Below are positions 1 through 8,941 of a stretch of 64,000 bases of DNA, piece by piece. The notes below the pieces were generated by a model. That model was not told where the DNA came from. It saw nothing but the letters and a program-made list of their open reading frames with translations, and ran no database searches. Within the stretch, counting starts at the first letter, position 1, and each line of letters begins with the position of its first letter. The stretch is from Hyphomicrobiales bacterium (GTDB lineage: Bacteria > Pseudomonadota > Alphaproteobacteria > Rhizobiales > Xanthobacteraceae), in the NCBI GenBank assembly GCA_021730985.1, contig JAKFYI010000046.1:1-64000 (forward strand), written 5' to 3'. The translations under genes were made by a program, and so were the position numbers.

Positions 1-1029
1 CGGAGCGCCATTGCGCTCGCCTATGAAATCGAGCCGCCCCTTGGCGCCCTTGAGCGAGCCAAGCGCCGCGAACACCGCGCCCGGCGCGCCGCCGGTCGCG
101 ATGACAAGGCCCGCGGCGACCAGCGCGTTCTCGACCTGGAACGCGCCGACCAAAGGCAGCATGATCGAATGCCGCTTGCCCGCATGCTCCACGGTCAGCC
201 GTTGCGCAAATCCCTCGATCGACACATCGGCAAGACGAATGCCCTCGCCCTTGCTGCCGACGGTGATGAGCTTCAGCCCGCGCTTGCTCGCAGCCGCGAC
301 GACGTCTCCGGAATGATCGTGATCGACGTCGATCACCGCCGTACCGCCATCCACCACCAGCGCCTCGAACAGGCGCAGCTTGGCGGCGAGGTAATGCTCG
401 ACGCTTGGATGGTAATCGAGATGGTCGCGCGACAGATTGGTGAAGCCGCCGGCCGCGACCCGCACGCCATCGAGCCGGTGCTGATCGAGACCGTGCGAGG
501 AGGCTTCGATCGCCAGATGCGTGACGCCTTCGTCCGCAAGCTCCGCCAGCGTGCGATGCAGGGCGATCGGATCGGGCGTGGTCAGCGAGCCGTAAACCTC
601 GCGCTTCGGCGTCACGACGCCAATGGTGCCAACACTCGCCGCGCTGTAACCGAGCGAGACCCAGATCTGCCGGGTGAACGCCGCGACCGATGTCTTGCCG
701 CTGGTGCCTGTCACCGCGGCGATCACCTTCGGCTGCCTGCGATAGAACCGCGACGCGGCCAGCGCCAATGCGCTCCGGGCGTTGTCGACCTGAACGAAGT
801 TGGCACCCGCGGGCAGCGACGGCGGCCGCTTCTCGCCGACGATCGCCGCGGCGCCAGCCGCCACAGCTTCCGCCGCGAACGCCGAGCCGTCGGCCTTGCT
901 GCCGGCCAGGGCGACGAACACATCGCCGCGCTTGACCGCACGGCTGTCCGCCGTGAGGCCCGCCACTTCGATGGCGGCCAAGCGGGCGTCCAGCTTGGCG
1001 GTGTCGATCAGAATTTCGCCGAGATTCAT
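1..1029 (-). CDS. murE: UDP-N-acetylmuramoylalanyl-D-glutamate--2,6-diaminopimelate ligase (partial)
   Basis: Cytoplasmic Mur ligase that adds meso-diaminopimelate to UDP-MurNAc-Ala-Glu in peptidoglycan synthesis. Only the N-terminal 343 codons are inside the window; the C-terminal domain with the DNPR-type substrate motif lies beyond base 1. Reading down from an ATG at 1029, the protein starts MNLGEILIDTAKLD. It shows the ATP-binding P-loop VTGTSGKTS (bases about 680-715) and the Mur motif DHLDYHPSVEHY (about 390-420). No stop occurs in this frame. It follows ftsI in the dcw operon after a 113-bp gap that holds a palindromic repeat. No strong ribosome binding site is visible. The identity is secure from the motifs and the neighbours. 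Confidence 0.93.
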   Translation of the reverse strand, partial: MNLGEILIDTAKLDARLAAIEVAGLTADSRAVKRGDVFVALAGSKADGSAFAAEAVAAGAAAIVGEKRPPSLPAGANFVQVDNARSALALAASRFYRRQPKVIAAVTGTSGKTSVAAFTRQIWVSLGYSAASVGTIGVVTPKREVYGSLTTPDPIALHRTLAELADEGVTHLAIEASSHGLDQHRLDGVRVAAGGFTNLSRDHLDYHPSVEHYLAAKLRLFEALVVDGGTAVIDVDHDHSGDVVAAASKRGLKLITVGSKGEGIRLADVSIEGFAQRLTVEHAGKRHSIMLPLVGAFQVENALVAAGLVIATGGAPGAVFAALGSLKGAKGRLDFIGERNGAP

Positions 1030-1079
1030 GCGCGCAATCGATGGTCCGCGATCAGCCGCGACTCAAGCCACATTCCGGA

Positions 1080-1111
1080 ATACTGGATGCCCCGCTTTCG
1101 CGGGGCATGAC
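1080..1111. repeat. Short palindromic repeat, GGATGCCC...GGGCATGAC family
   Basis: A hairpin unit (ATGCCCCG, CTTT loop region, CGGGGCAT) lies between ftsI and murE. Related units occur at 35914-35943, 22034-22062 and 35974-36000, all outside genes. It looks like a dispersed intergenic repeat and lacks the T-run of a terminator. Confidence 0.7.
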
Positions 1112-1142
1112 AAGGAGGCTGTGGCCCCGCGGGCAACTGAAA

Positions 1143-2900
1143 CTAGCGGGGGCCTTTGGCCAAAATAAGCTGCTCGGCCGGCGGCAGATCGAAGCGCGGC
1201 TCGATGCCGAGCATCGGCGCGATGCGGGCGATCACCTTGCCCGTAGTCGGCGCGGCGTTCCAGCCCGAGGTGGCGTAGCCGTGGGTTTCGGGCAGGCCCT
1301 GCGGCTCGTCGAGCATGATGAGCACCTGATAGCGCGGCTTGTCCGCCGGCAGGATCGCTGTGAACGTGGTGAGCAGCTTGGTCTTCGAGTAGCGGCCGCC
1401 AACCACCTTTTCCGAGGTGCCGGTCTTGCCGCCCACGTAATATCCCGCGACCTCGGCGCGCTTCGCGGTGCCCTTTTCGGCGTTGAGCCGAAGCAGGTAG
1501 CGCATCTTGTCGCTGGTGTCCGGTTTGACGACCTGCTTGGCGAGTTTCATCGCGTCTTCGCGCGATCGCTTCATGAAGGTCGGCGGAATCAAAAAGCCGC
1601 CATTGACCAGCGCATTGATGCCCGCCACCGCCTGCAGCGGCGCGACCGAGAGGCCGTGACCGAACGCGATGGTAACCGTATTCAGTTCGCCCCAGCGCTT
1701 CGGCACGATCGGTTCGGCGCTCTCCGGCAATTCGGTGCGCAGCCGGTCGAGTTGGCCGAGCTTCTTCAGGAACCACTTGTGGTGTTCGACTCCGACGCCC
1801 AGCGCGAGACGCGCGGTGCCGATGTTCGAGGAATAAGTGAACACCTCCGGCAGCGACAACACCCGGTTTTGGCCGTGGTAGTCGCCGATGCTGAACTTGC
1901 CGTAGCGCAGCGAACCGCGCGCATCGAGCATCGAGTTCAAATTGTACTTTCCAGAATCGAGCGCCATCGCGAGCGTCAGTGCCTTGAAGGTCGATCCCAA
2001 CTCGAACACGCCGGTGGTGAGCCGGTTGATGCGCATCGGATCGTTGGCCTGCTTCGGGCTATTCGGATCGTAGTCCGGCAGCGACACCATCGAGATGATC
2101 TCGCCGGTGTTCACGTCGACCACGAGGCCTGCGGCGGCCTTGACCTTGAACTTGGTCGCCGCGGCGATCAGTTCGTCGCGCATGGCGTGTTGCACGCGCA
2201 GATCGACCGCAAGCTCGATCGGCTGCTGCAGCCGGTCGGTTGCGAAGCCCGCCATGTGCAGCGCCTGCAGGCCGCGGCCATCGAGCCACTTCTCGACGCC
2301 CGCAATGCCCTGGTTGTCGATGTTCACATGGCCGATCAGGTGCGAGACTTCGGCGCTGTTCGGATAGACGCGCTTGTTCTCGGCGAGAAAGCCGACGCCA
2401 GGCAGACCGAGCCTGTGAATCTCGCGCTGCTGCTTCGGCGTGATCTCGCGCTTGACCCAGATGAAGCCCTTCTTGGTGTTCAGCCGGTCGCGCAGATCGG
2501 TGGCGTCGAGATCGGGCAGCACCGCGGTGAGCAGTTCCGTCGCCTCATCGAGGTCGATGATGCGGCGCGGCTCGGCGAACAGCGACGGCGAGCGCACGTC
2601 GGTCGCGAGAATTTGTCCGTTGCGGTCGACGATGTCCGGCCGCGCCGTCGAAACGCGCTCCTGCGTGCCGGCACGGCGCGTCACATAGCTTTCCGGCACC
2701 ACGGCGAACATCACCAGCCGCACGGCGATAACGCCATAGACGACGGCAAACGCGAGGATGGCGAGGCCGACGCGCGCGCGTGCCTTGGCGTTGCGATTGA
2801 CGTTCTCGCCGTAGAGCAGCTGACGAATGAGGCGCCGGCGCCACGGCTCCGCAGGCTTGACGCGCACGGTTTCGGTAAAGGATTGGGCGAGTGCGTCCAT
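1143..2900 (-). CDS. ftsI: Division transpeptidase, penicillin-binding protein 3 (FtsI)
   Basis: Septal peptidoglycan D,D-transpeptidase of 585 residues, anchored in the inner membrane with the catalytic domain in the periplasm. A basic N-terminus precedes one membrane segment at about residues 43-65. The dimerisation domain follows, then the transpeptidase domain with the three active-site motifs STFK (303-306, nucleophile S303), SSN (357-359) and KTGT (492-495). The start lies 3 bases after the ftsL stop, so the two are probably translationally coupled. Length and gene order (rsmH-ftsL-ftsI-murE) are typical of alphaproteobacterial dcw clusters. Confidence 0.96.
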   Translation of the reverse strand: MDALAQSFTETVRVKPAEPWRRRLIRQLLYGENVNRNAKARARVGLAILAFAVVYGVIAVRLVMFAVVPESYVTRRAGTQERVSTARPDIVDRNGQILATDVRSPSLFAEPRRIIDLDEATELLTAVLPDLDATDLRDRLNTKKGFIWVKREITPKQQREIHRLGLPGVGFLAENKRVYPNSAEVSHLIGHVNIDNQGIAGVEKWLDGRGLQALHMAGFATDRLQQPIELAVDLRVQHAMRDELIAAATKFKVKAAAGLVVDVNTGEIISMVSLPDYDPNSPKQANDPMRINRLTTGVFELGSTFKALTLAMALDSGKYNLNSMLDARGSLRYGKFSIGDYHGQNRVLSLPEVFTYSSNIGTARLALGVGVEHHKWFLKKLGQLDRLRTELPESAEPIVPKRWGELNTVTIAFGHGLSVAPLQAVAGINALVNGGFLIPPTFMKRSREDAMKLAKQVVKPDTSDKMRYLLRLNAEKGTAKRAEVAGYYVGGKTGTSEKVVGGRYSKTKLLTTFTAILPADKPRYQVLIMLDEPQGLPETHGYATSGWNAAPTTGKVIARIAPMLGIEPRFDLPPAEQLILAKGPR

Positions 2901-2903
2901 CGG

Positions 2904-3317
2904 CTATTGCTCATCCCTTCCCGGCAACGTGCCGGGCGGCGGGCCCTCTTCCGGGATTGAGCCGGTCGGCGTCTGGTCGTCCGGGTTCTCGATCATCGCG
3001 GCGATGGCGTCTTCCGGCACCGGCTGCACGATCTGAGGCGCGCGCTCCGGCAACCGGTCCAGCGTATCGAATTGCGTCGGGTGGGTCGGGCCGAGCGGCA
3101 GGTGCCGGCGCACCAGTCCCTGGATGCGCGCGGGATTTTCCAGGGTCGCCCATTCGGCGCGCAGTGCCGCGATGGCGTCGCGCTCGCGCCGGATGTCGCC
3201 GCGCATCTTGGCGATGCGCTCGGCGCGCAATGTGGATTCGAACTTGATCTCGTAGACGCAGGCGGCGGCGAACACCAGGAGCGCCAGAACGCAGATATTG
3301 AGAAGGCGCATGCTCAC
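2904..3317 (-). CDS. ftsL: Cell division protein FtsL
   Basis: Small bitopic division protein (137 aa) of the FtsQBL complex. It has one hydrophobic segment close to the N-terminus ([18 protein letters not shown]). A charged, coiled-coil-like stretch follows ([21 protein letters not shown]), then a Pro-rich tail. FtsL is poorly conserved, so position between rsmH and ftsI is the main support. The first possible start is GTG at 3317, overlapping the rsmH stop as GTGA; an ATG two codons later at 3311 is equally possible. Confidence 0.88.
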   Translation of the reverse strand: MSMRLLNICVLALLVFAAACVYEIKFESTLRAERIAKMRGDIRRERDAIAALRAEWATLENPARIQGLVRRHLPLGPTHPTQFDTLDRLPERAPQIVQPVPEDAIAAMIENPDDQTPTGSIPEEGPPPGTLPGRDEQ

Positions 3318-4336
3318 CGGCCCTTCATCATTTCGTCGAGCGACGGCAGGCGCGGCAGCAGGCTGCCGGCATCGGCGGGACGCGCTGGAGCGGCGGTGCG
3401 CGCCGCGGCGCGCAGCTTGGCCGAGCGGGCCCGCGGGTTCGCAGCGACCTCAGCATCGCCGGCCGCGATGGCGCGCTTGTTGAGAAGCTTGAACGTCGGC
3501 GCCAGCACGCTGCCGGCCGGGACATGGCGCGAGGTGCCGCGCGAACCGCTGCGGTCGGCCAGGAACGTCTTAACGATCCGGTCCTCGAGCGAATGAAAGC
3601 TGACCACGGCGAGCCGTCCGCCCGGCTTGAGAATGCGCTCGGCCGCGGCCAGGCCTTCGGCCAGTTCGGCGAGTTCTTCGTTGACCAGGATGCGCAGCGC
3701 CTGGAACGTCCGCGTCGCCGGATGAATGCGGTCTGGGCGCGCATGCACGACGGTGCCGACCACCGCTGCGAGCGCCCCGGTGGTCGTGAGCGGCGCCTTG
3801 AGGCGTTCCTTGACGATGGCCTTGGCGACGAGGCGGGCGAACCGCTCCTCACCCAGCGCCGCGATGATGATGGAAAGGTCGCGCTCGGTGGCGCGCGCAA
3901 CGACATCGGCGGCGCTCGGGCCCTCGCCGCCCATTCGCATGTCGAGCGGGCCATCGAACCGGAATGAAAAGCCGCGATCCGCCTCGTCGAGTTGCATCGA
4001 GGAAACGCCGATGTCGAGTACGACGCCGTCAATCGATTCGTGACCGAACTTTCGCGCCACGTCGTCGAGATGAGAGAACCGCTCTTCAACCAGGGTGAGC
4101 CGCCCGCCCGCTTCCGCCACCAGGCCCGCGCCTTGCGCGATCGCCTTCTGGTCGCGGTCGATCCCGATTACCGTGGCACCGGCATCGAGCAGCGCGCGGC
4201 TGTAGCCGCCCGCGCCGAACGTGCCATCGAGATAGACACCGCCGTCGCGGACCTCGAGGTGCTCCAGCACGGCACGCAGCAGCACCGGCACATGACGAGC
4301 GCCTTTGTCCGCAGCAGGACCGCCGTCCAATGTCAT
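3314..4336 (-). CDS. rsmH: 16S rRNA (cytosine(1402)-N4)-methyltransferase RsmH
   Basis: SAM-dependent methyltransferase (MraW family, 340 aa) that N4-methylates C1402 in the 16S rRNA decoding centre. The N-terminus [13 protein letters not shown] and the SAM site [16 protein letters not shown] are diagnostic, as is the later stretch [17 protein letters not shown]. The frame stays open upstream to 4537, but ATG 4336 is the likely start: it has GTGGAG just upstream and gives the usual family N-terminus. It is the first gene of the dcw operon here. In relatives mraZ normally precedes it, and no mraZ is found in the 463 bp upstream. Confidence 0.95.
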   Translation of the reverse strand: MTLDGGPAADKGARHVPVLLRAVLEHLEVRDGGVYLDGTFGAGGYSRALLDAGATVIGIDRDQKAIAQGAGLVAEAGGRLTLVEERFSHLDDVARKFGHESIDGVVLDIGVSSMQLDEADRGFSFRFDGPLDMRMGGEGPSAADVVARATERDLSIIIAALGEERFARLVAKAIVKERLKAPLTTTGALAAVVGTVVHARPDRIHPATRTFQALRILVNEELAELAEGLAAAERILKPGGRLAVVSFHSLEDRIVKTFLADRSGSRGTSRHVPAGSVLAPTFKLLNKRAIAAGDAEVAANPRARSAKLRAAARTAAPARPADAGSLLPRLPSLDEMMKGR

Positions 4337-4799
4337 TCCGGTACTCCACCTGCACCGGAGCGATGCGGCGCTGCGGCGCGCCCGGTCTGCAAAATGTGTG
4401 GCGTCGTGCGAATCATCCTGCGGTCCCCAAGCCAGCCTGCGGCGCCTCGAACCGGCGCTGCGGCGGCAACCGGCTGCCGGATCATTCCCCTGGCACCTCA
4501 ATCGCTTACGCCAAGATTGGGAGGGCTGAGGCGTCATGGAGGGCGACGGGCGTCCAGAATGCGGACGGTACGACGCCTGGCCGGACGCCGAACCGCAATC
4601 GGATTAACGGCCTTTAAGCTTAAGGAATCGTTTGCAATCAGGGCGCGCGAGAGCGGCGAGCGCATTGGCACCGTGACGGGTGGAACTCAGCCAGCGGCCC
4701 AGAACTCCACCTTTGGGGAAATCGGAACGTGTCCGGGGCTCATGCGTTGTCATGGTCGAGGGGATTTACGCACGTTCGGAAAATCCTAGGAGGACGGAA
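4337..4799. other. Divergent intergenic region before rsmH; no mraZ
   Basis: 463 bp between the divergent starts of rsmH and the PRC-barrel gene. I see no convincing gene. The short frames here do not resemble MraZ, which would be about 140-150 aa and usually sits directly upstream of rsmH. A TA-rich patch at about 4611-4624 (TTAACGG...TTTAAGCTTAAGG) may hold promoter elements. AGGAGG at 4788-4793 is the ribosome binding site of the next gene. Confidence 0.6.
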
Positions 4800-5336
4800 A
4801 TGTTGAAGAAGCTGATGCTGACCACCGCCTTGAGCGGAATGATGATGAGTGCGGCTTTCGCGCAGGGCGCGGCGCAGATGGATCAGCCGTCTGCCCGTCC
4901 GGCGACACCGCCAGCGGCCCAGGCCACGGCCCCGATCGGCACCACCGATTCGGCGCTGTTCATCAATACGCAGAAATCCGATCAGTGGCTCGCCTCGAAG
5001 TTCAAGGGCACCGACGTGATCGGCGCCGACAACGAGAAGATTGGCGACGTGTCCGACATCCTGTTCGACAAGAGCGGGAAGATCGAGGCGTTCGTCGTGA
5101 GCGTCGGCGGCTTCCTCGGCATGGGCGCCAAGGACGTCGCGTTGGCTCCGGCCGCGTTCCAGACCGTGGCCGGCGACAAGACCAAGAACGAGTCCGACAA
5201 GCTGAAGCTGACCATGACCAAGGATCAGCTCAAGCAGGCGGCCAACTTCGAGCCGTATCGCGAGCCGCGCACCACCACCGGCATGGGCGGCGGCACGCCG
5301 CGCCCGACACCGGCCACGGCACCGCGCGCGCAGTAG
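4800..5336 (+). CDS. Exported PRC-barrel domain protein
   Basis: 178-residue predicted periplasmic protein. A typical signal peptide (MLKKLMLTTALSGMMMSAAFAQ, cut near residue 22) is followed by a Pro/Ala/Gln linker. A PRC-barrel domain covers about residues 60-130 (ASKFKGTDVIGADNEKIGDV, then a KIEAFVVSVGGFLGMGAKDVAL stretch). The frame runs open from 4680, but ATG 4800 is chosen because a perfect AGGAGG sits 6 bases before it and the signal peptide begins there. Exported PRC-barrel proteins are common in Hyphomicrobiales and mostly uncharacterised, so no precise role is assigned. A strong terminator follows at 5384-5424. Confidence 0.85.
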   Translation: MLKKLMLTTALSGMMMSAAFAQGAAQMDQPSARPATPPAAQATAPIGTTDSALFINTQKSDQWLASKFKGTDVIGADNEKIGDVSDILFDKSGKIEAFVVSVGGFLGMGAKDVALAPAAFQTVAGDKTKNESDKLKLTMTKDQLKQAANFEPYREPRTTTGMGGGTPRPTPATAPRAQ

Positions 5337-5383
5337 CGTTGCGTTCGTAGCGTCAGACCGTTCGTAGCGTTTGGTACTGGTAT

Positions 5384-5424
5384 CGGCCCAGACCGGGAAA
5401 CCGGCCTGGGCCGGTCCATTTTTT
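5384..5424 (+). terminator. Rho-independent terminator after the PRC-barrel gene
   Basis: GC-rich hairpin CGGCCCAGACCGG / GAAA loop / CCGGCCTGGGCCG, followed by TCCATTTTTT. It ends the PRC-barrel transcript before the amidase gene. Confidence 0.85.
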
Positions 5425-5511
5425 GCCCGAACGGCCATTGTACCTGCCTTTGCTTCGCCGTTAATGATTGTCAATTATCGTCGCGACATGCCGGACATTT
5501 CAGCAAAGCCC

Positions 5512-6315
5512 ATGACGGATTTTCCCGCGGATTCCAGCCTCGTCGAACGGATCGTTCCGTCGCCCAACCATGACGAACGCCAGGGCGGCGATCCCGATAT
5601 GATCCTGCTCCATTACACGGGCATGCAGAGCGCCGAGGCTGCGCTGCAACGCCTTTGCGATCCCGAGGCCAAGGTGTCCTCGCACTATCTCGTGTACGAG
5701 AACGGCAGCATCGTTCAGATGGTGCCCGAAACGCGTCGTGCGCGGCATGCAGGCGTATCGTCATGGGCGGGCGAGACCGACATCAATTCGCGCTCGATCG
5801 GCATCGAGATCGTCAACCCGGGCCATGAATTCGGCTATCCCGATTTTCCGAAGCGCCAGATCGCGGCCGTCATCACGCTGTGCCGTGGCATCCTCGCGCG
5901 ACGTCCCATCAAGCGCGAGCGCGTGCTGGCGCATTCCGACGTGGCGCCGAGCCGCAAGCAGGATCCCGGCGAGAAATTTCCCTGGCGGCTGCTCGCGGAA
6001 TCCGGCGTCGGCCTGTGGGTCGAGCCGGTGCCGATCACCGACTGGCTGTCGCTGGTGCCGGGCGACACCGGCGCGAACGTCACCGACCTGCAAAAGTCGC
6101 TCGCCGAACTGGGTTACGGCGTGCCGATCAACGGCGATTACGATGAGGCCACGAAACTGGTGGTCTCGGCGTTCCAGCGCCACTTCCGGCCCGGCCAGAT
6201 CGACGGCATGGCCGACACCTCGACGCGGGAAACCCTGCGCGCGCTGCTGGAAGAGCGCAGCAAGCCGGACGCCGGAAAGAAGCTGCAAGCCAAGGACACC
6301 AAGTCCTCATCCTGA
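5512..6315 (+). CDS. N-acetylmuramoyl-L-alanine amidase with C-terminal peptidoglycan-binding domain
   Basis: Zinc amidase of the Amidase_2/AmpD type (about 267 aa) that cleaves MurNAc from the stem peptide. In the numbering from ATG 5512 the zinc ligands are visible as H34 (ILLHYTG) and H141 (VLAHSDVAPSRKQDPG, with D151). Around residues 195-250 is a peptidoglycan-binding type 1 domain (LQKSLAELGYGVPINGDYD...FQRHF). There is no signal peptide in this form. The start is uncertain: ATG codons at 5464, 5488 and 5512 are in frame and none has a good ribosome binding site; 5512 best fits my memory of the family N-terminus. Its position between dcw and rnpB fits a role in wall recycling or remodelling. 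Confidence 0.9.
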   Translation: MTDFPADSSLVERIVPSPNHDERQGGDPDMILLHYTGMQSAEAALQRLCDPEAKVSSHYLVYENGSIVQMVPETRRARHAGVSSWAGETDINSRSIGIEIVNPGHEFGYPDFPKRQIAAVITLCRGILARRPIKRERVLAHSDVAPSRKQDPGEKFPWRLLAESGVGLWVEPVPITDWLSLVPGDTGANVTDLQKSLAELGYGVPINGDYDEATKLVVSAFQRHFRPGQIDGMADTSTRETLRALLEERSKPDAGKKLQAKDTKSSS

Positions 6316-6356
6316 CCCGTCGGCACCTTGACGGCGGCGGGCCCCAGCCCCACACC

Positions 6357-6771
6357 TAAGCCGTCAGTCGGCTGGACGGCCGCTCCGGCAATCACCGAAA
6401 GGTGGCCGGGGAGGAAAGTCCGGGCTCCACGGATGAACGGTGCCGGATAACATCCGGCGGGCGTGAGTCCAGGGAAAGTGCCACAGAGAACAGACCGCCG
6501 CGGCGCGTTGTGTATTGCCGAGGCAAGGGTGAAACGGTGCGGTAAGAGCGCACCGCGCTTCCGGCAACGGAAGCGGCATGGCAAACCCCACCGGGAGCAA
6601 AACCGAATAGGGACGGCACGGAGCGCAAGCTCCAGCCTTTTTCCGGGTCGCCGTCCGGGTAGGTTGCTTCAGGCGCCGGGCAACCGGCGTCGCAGAGGAA
6701 TGGCCGTCACGTTCATCGCATCCGCGATGGGCCATACAAAACCCGGCTTACAGGCCGGCTGATACGTTAAG
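6357..6771 (+). ncRNA. rnpB: RNase P RNA, class A
   Basis: Catalytic RNA of RNase P, which matures tRNA 5' ends. Conserved parts appear in order: GAGGAAAGTCCGGGCTCC near 6411-6428, AGTCCAGGGAAAGTGCCACA near 6468, GAGCAAAACCGAATAGG near 6595, AGAGGAATGGCCGTCAC near 6695, and the 3' closing part ACAAAACCCGGCTTACAGGC near 6735. The 5' end (near GCCGTCAGTCGGCTGGACGG) pairs with this 3' end, and the exact termini are approximate. All open frames across this stretch are spurious. A terminator-like hairpin follows directly. Confidence 0.95.
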
Positions 6772-6806
6772 GGGGGCTCGGCGGAAACACCGCCGGGCCC
6801 CCGCCA
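6772..6806 (+). terminator. Terminator hairpin after rnpB
   Basis: Stem GGGGGCTCGGCGG / AAACA loop / CCGCCGGGCCCCC, 13 pairs with one G-U, followed by a short weak T-run (CCAATTTTG). It sits immediately after the 3' end of rnpB. Confidence 0.7.
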
Positions 6807-7104
6807 ATTTTGAGGCCGCTGACAAGCCGCGCGACCAGCACGGAAAGTCCTGCACATATCGCCGCCGGAGGAAAACAGACGCCAGCTCCCGCGGTGGTGA
6901 ACAGGGACGTGTTGTCCGCGCCCTGGCCAACGCGCAACTGGTGGATGGCCAATCTGAGCATGTGATGATCCGGTGAGAAGCTGCGCGAGGGTGCCGATCT
7001 GCCCGCGAAGCCATCATTGGCCGGTTCACGACGGCGACGCCGTAGGCTAGGCTGCACGCGCCGGGTTCACCGCAAGGGCTTCAACGCCCTGCTTGGGGGT
7101 CGCC
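6807..7104. other. Intergenic region without a recognised gene
   Basis: About 300 bp between the rnpB terminator and the ABC-transporter gene. Only short frames with no family signature are present. GGGGG at 7095-7099 probably serves as the ribosome binding site of the next gene. I see no riboswitch or clear operator. Confidence 0.5.
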
Positions 7105-8052
7105 ATGCTTGGCTCGTTCACTCGGTTATTGTCGGGCGCGCTGCTCGTCTCACTCACATCCTTGTCGATGATCGCCGCCACCCCGGCCCAGGCCCAGGAC
7201 AGCAAGGTTCTGAAGGTGGGGACGCTCAAGCTCATCCACGGCATCTCGGCTTATTTCTACGAGAAGTTCGTCCCGGCCGGTTACACGGTCGAGGTGATCC
7301 CATTCGAGAGCCCGACCGACGGCAAGAACGCCGTTCTGACCGGAACGGTGGACACCTGTATCCACGGTATCGCGGCCTTCATCCTGGGCGCCGCGGCGGG
7401 CGAACCGGTGGTGATCGTCGCCAACGCCAACAACGGCGGCATGGCGATCATGGCCGGCGTCAACAGCGGCATCAAAACCATCAAGGACATGAAGGGCAAG
7501 AAGGTCGCGATCTGGCCGGGCTCGACGCAGGAGGCCGTGATTCTGGAGCGGCTGCGCATGGAAGGCATGACCATCAAGGACATCCAGCCGATCCGGCTGC
7601 AGTTCAGCGACATGGCTGGCGCGCTCGCGCGCGGCGACGTCGATGCCTACGTCGGCGCCGAGCCCGCGGGCGGCATCACGCTCGCCAACGGCACCGGCGT
7701 GCTGGTGGAATATCCGTATTCGACACAGATCGGCCCGCTCAACATGATCCTGTCCGCCAGTCAGAAGGCGGTGAAGGAGAACCCCGCGCGCATCAAACTC
7801 GTGGTCGATATGCACAAGAGGGCGGTCGATCACGCGATGGCCAACCAGTCCCAGATCGTGGACATGGCGGTCGCCAAGCTCGGCCAGCAGAGGCGCTCGG
7901 TCGAACTCGCCGTGCCGAACGTCGAACTTGCGTGGAAGATCGACGACGTCTTCATGCAGCGCGCCACCGCCTATACGAAGCTGATGCACGAGAACAAGCA
8001 GATCCGCCAGGTGATCGACCTCAATCAGTTCGTCACCAAGCAGTTCCAGTAG
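7105..8052 (+). CDS. ABC transporter substrate-binding protein (NMT1/SsuA-like)
   Basis: Periplasmic binding protein (about 315 aa) of the nitrate/sulfonate/taurine family, with its permease and ATPase directly downstream. A signal peptide ends at about residue 31 (AATPAQAQ). The mature part includes KVGTLKLIHGISAYFYEKF, then ALARGDVDAYVGAEPAGG, the usual pattern in which the protein counts on few contacts with a small ligand. ATG 7105 is preferred over the upstream TTG 7093 because GGGGG lies 5 bases before it. The ligand cannot be told from sequence; the hydrolase at the end of the operon suggests an organic compound. Confidence 0.88.
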   Translation: MLGSFTRLLSGALLVSLTSLSMIAATPAQAQDSKVLKVGTLKLIHGISAYFYEKFVPAGYTVEVIPFESPTDGKNAVLTGTVDTCIHGIAAFILGAAAGEPVVIVANANNGGMAIMAGVNSGIKTIKDMKGKKVAIWPGSTQEAVILERLRMEGMTIKDIQPIRLQFSDMAGALARGDVDAYVGAEPAGGITLANGTGVLVEYPYSTQIGPLNMILSASQKAVKENPARIKLVVDMHKRAVDHAMANQSQIVDMAVAKLGQQRRSVELAVPNVELAWKIDDVFMQRATAYTKLMHENKQIRQVIDLNQFVTKQFQ

Positions 8053-8077
8053 CGCACATCAGCGTCCGAGGATTGTC

Positions 8078-8941
8078 TTGAACGAGCACGTCACGGCGCT
8101 TCCGGAAGCAACCCAAAGCGCGCCGGAAGCGCCGGCGGTACGCCGCCGCAGCGAGTGGATCGAGAAGCTCAAGTCGATTGCGCTCGGCGCGGGCTTCCCC
8201 ATTCTGCTGGTGCTGCTGTGGCACTTTGCCGTGGCGGCCACCGGCACGCGGCTGATCCCGAGCCCGCGGCAAGTCGCGGTGATGATGTACGACTTCTCGT
8301 TCGGGGGCATCTATGACGATGCCTTCAGCGCGACCATCCTCACCCACATCTGGAAATCGATGACGCGGGTGTACGGCGGATTCTTTCTTGCCGCCGCGAT
8401 CGGCATTCCGCTCGGGCTGATGATCGGCCGGCTGAAAATCCTGCGGCAACTGCTCGATCCCACGATCAACGTGCTGCGGCCGATCCCGGTGACGGCGTGG
8501 CTGCCGCTGTCGATGATCTTCTTCGGGCTTGGCCCGAACGCCGCGATCTTTCTGGTGTTCCTCGGCGCGTTTTATCCGATCCTTCTGAACACCACCTTCG
8601 GCGTGCGCTCGGTCGATCCGCGTCTGTTCGAGGCCGCCGCCATGCTGGGCTGCTCGGGCTCCGCCATGTTCCGGCAGATCGTATTCCCGGCGGCGCTGCC
8701 GTCGATCTTCAATGGACTGCGGATCGCTCACGGCTTCGCCTGGATTCTGATCGTGGTCGGCGAAATGACCGGCGTGCCGACCGGGCTTGGCTCCGTCATC
8801 ATGGACGGCCGCACGCTGTCGCGCACCGATCTCGTCGTCACCGGCATGATCGTGATCGGCGCGATGGGATTCATGACCGACCGGATCATCGTGTCGATCT
8901 CCAACCGCGTGCTGAGCTGGAGCCCGCAACACCATGCCTGA
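8078..8941 (+). CDS. ABC transporter permease (SsuC/TauC-like)
   Basis: Inner-membrane permease of 287 residues with about six hydrophobic segments. The family EAA-type loop is visible at about residues 187-215 (FEAAAMLGCSGSAMFRQIVFPAALPSIFNG). It starts with TTG at 8078, preceded by CGAGGA; no better start is present upstream. It follows the binding-protein gene after 25 bp, and its stop overlaps the ATPase start at 8934-8941, so the three form one operon. Confidence 0.92.
   Translation: MNEHVTALPEATQSAPEAPAVRRRSEWIEKLKSIALGAGFPILLVLLWHFAVAATGTRLIPSPRQVAVMMYDFSFGGIYDDAFSATILTHIWKSMTRVYGGFFLAAAIGIPLGLMIGRLKILRQLLDPTINVLRPIPVTAWLPLSMIFFGLGPNAAIFLVFLGAFYPILLNTTFGVRSVDPRLFEAAAMLGCSGSAMFRQIVFPAALPSIFNGLRIAHGFAWILIVVGEMTGVPTGLGSVIMDGRTLSRTDLVVTGMIVIGAMGFMTDRIIVSISNRVLSWSPQHHA

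Noticed and set aside
1041..2960. 639-codon open frame on the plus strand opposite ftsI
   Set aside because: It is antisense to ftsI, which has all three penicillin-binding motifs. The product is Arg/His/Gln-rich with no fold signature, as expected for an antisense frame in GC-rich DNA.
6463..6762. Open frames across the rnpB region on both strands
   Set aside because: The stretch carries the conserved RNase P RNA motifs in order, so the frames are chance.
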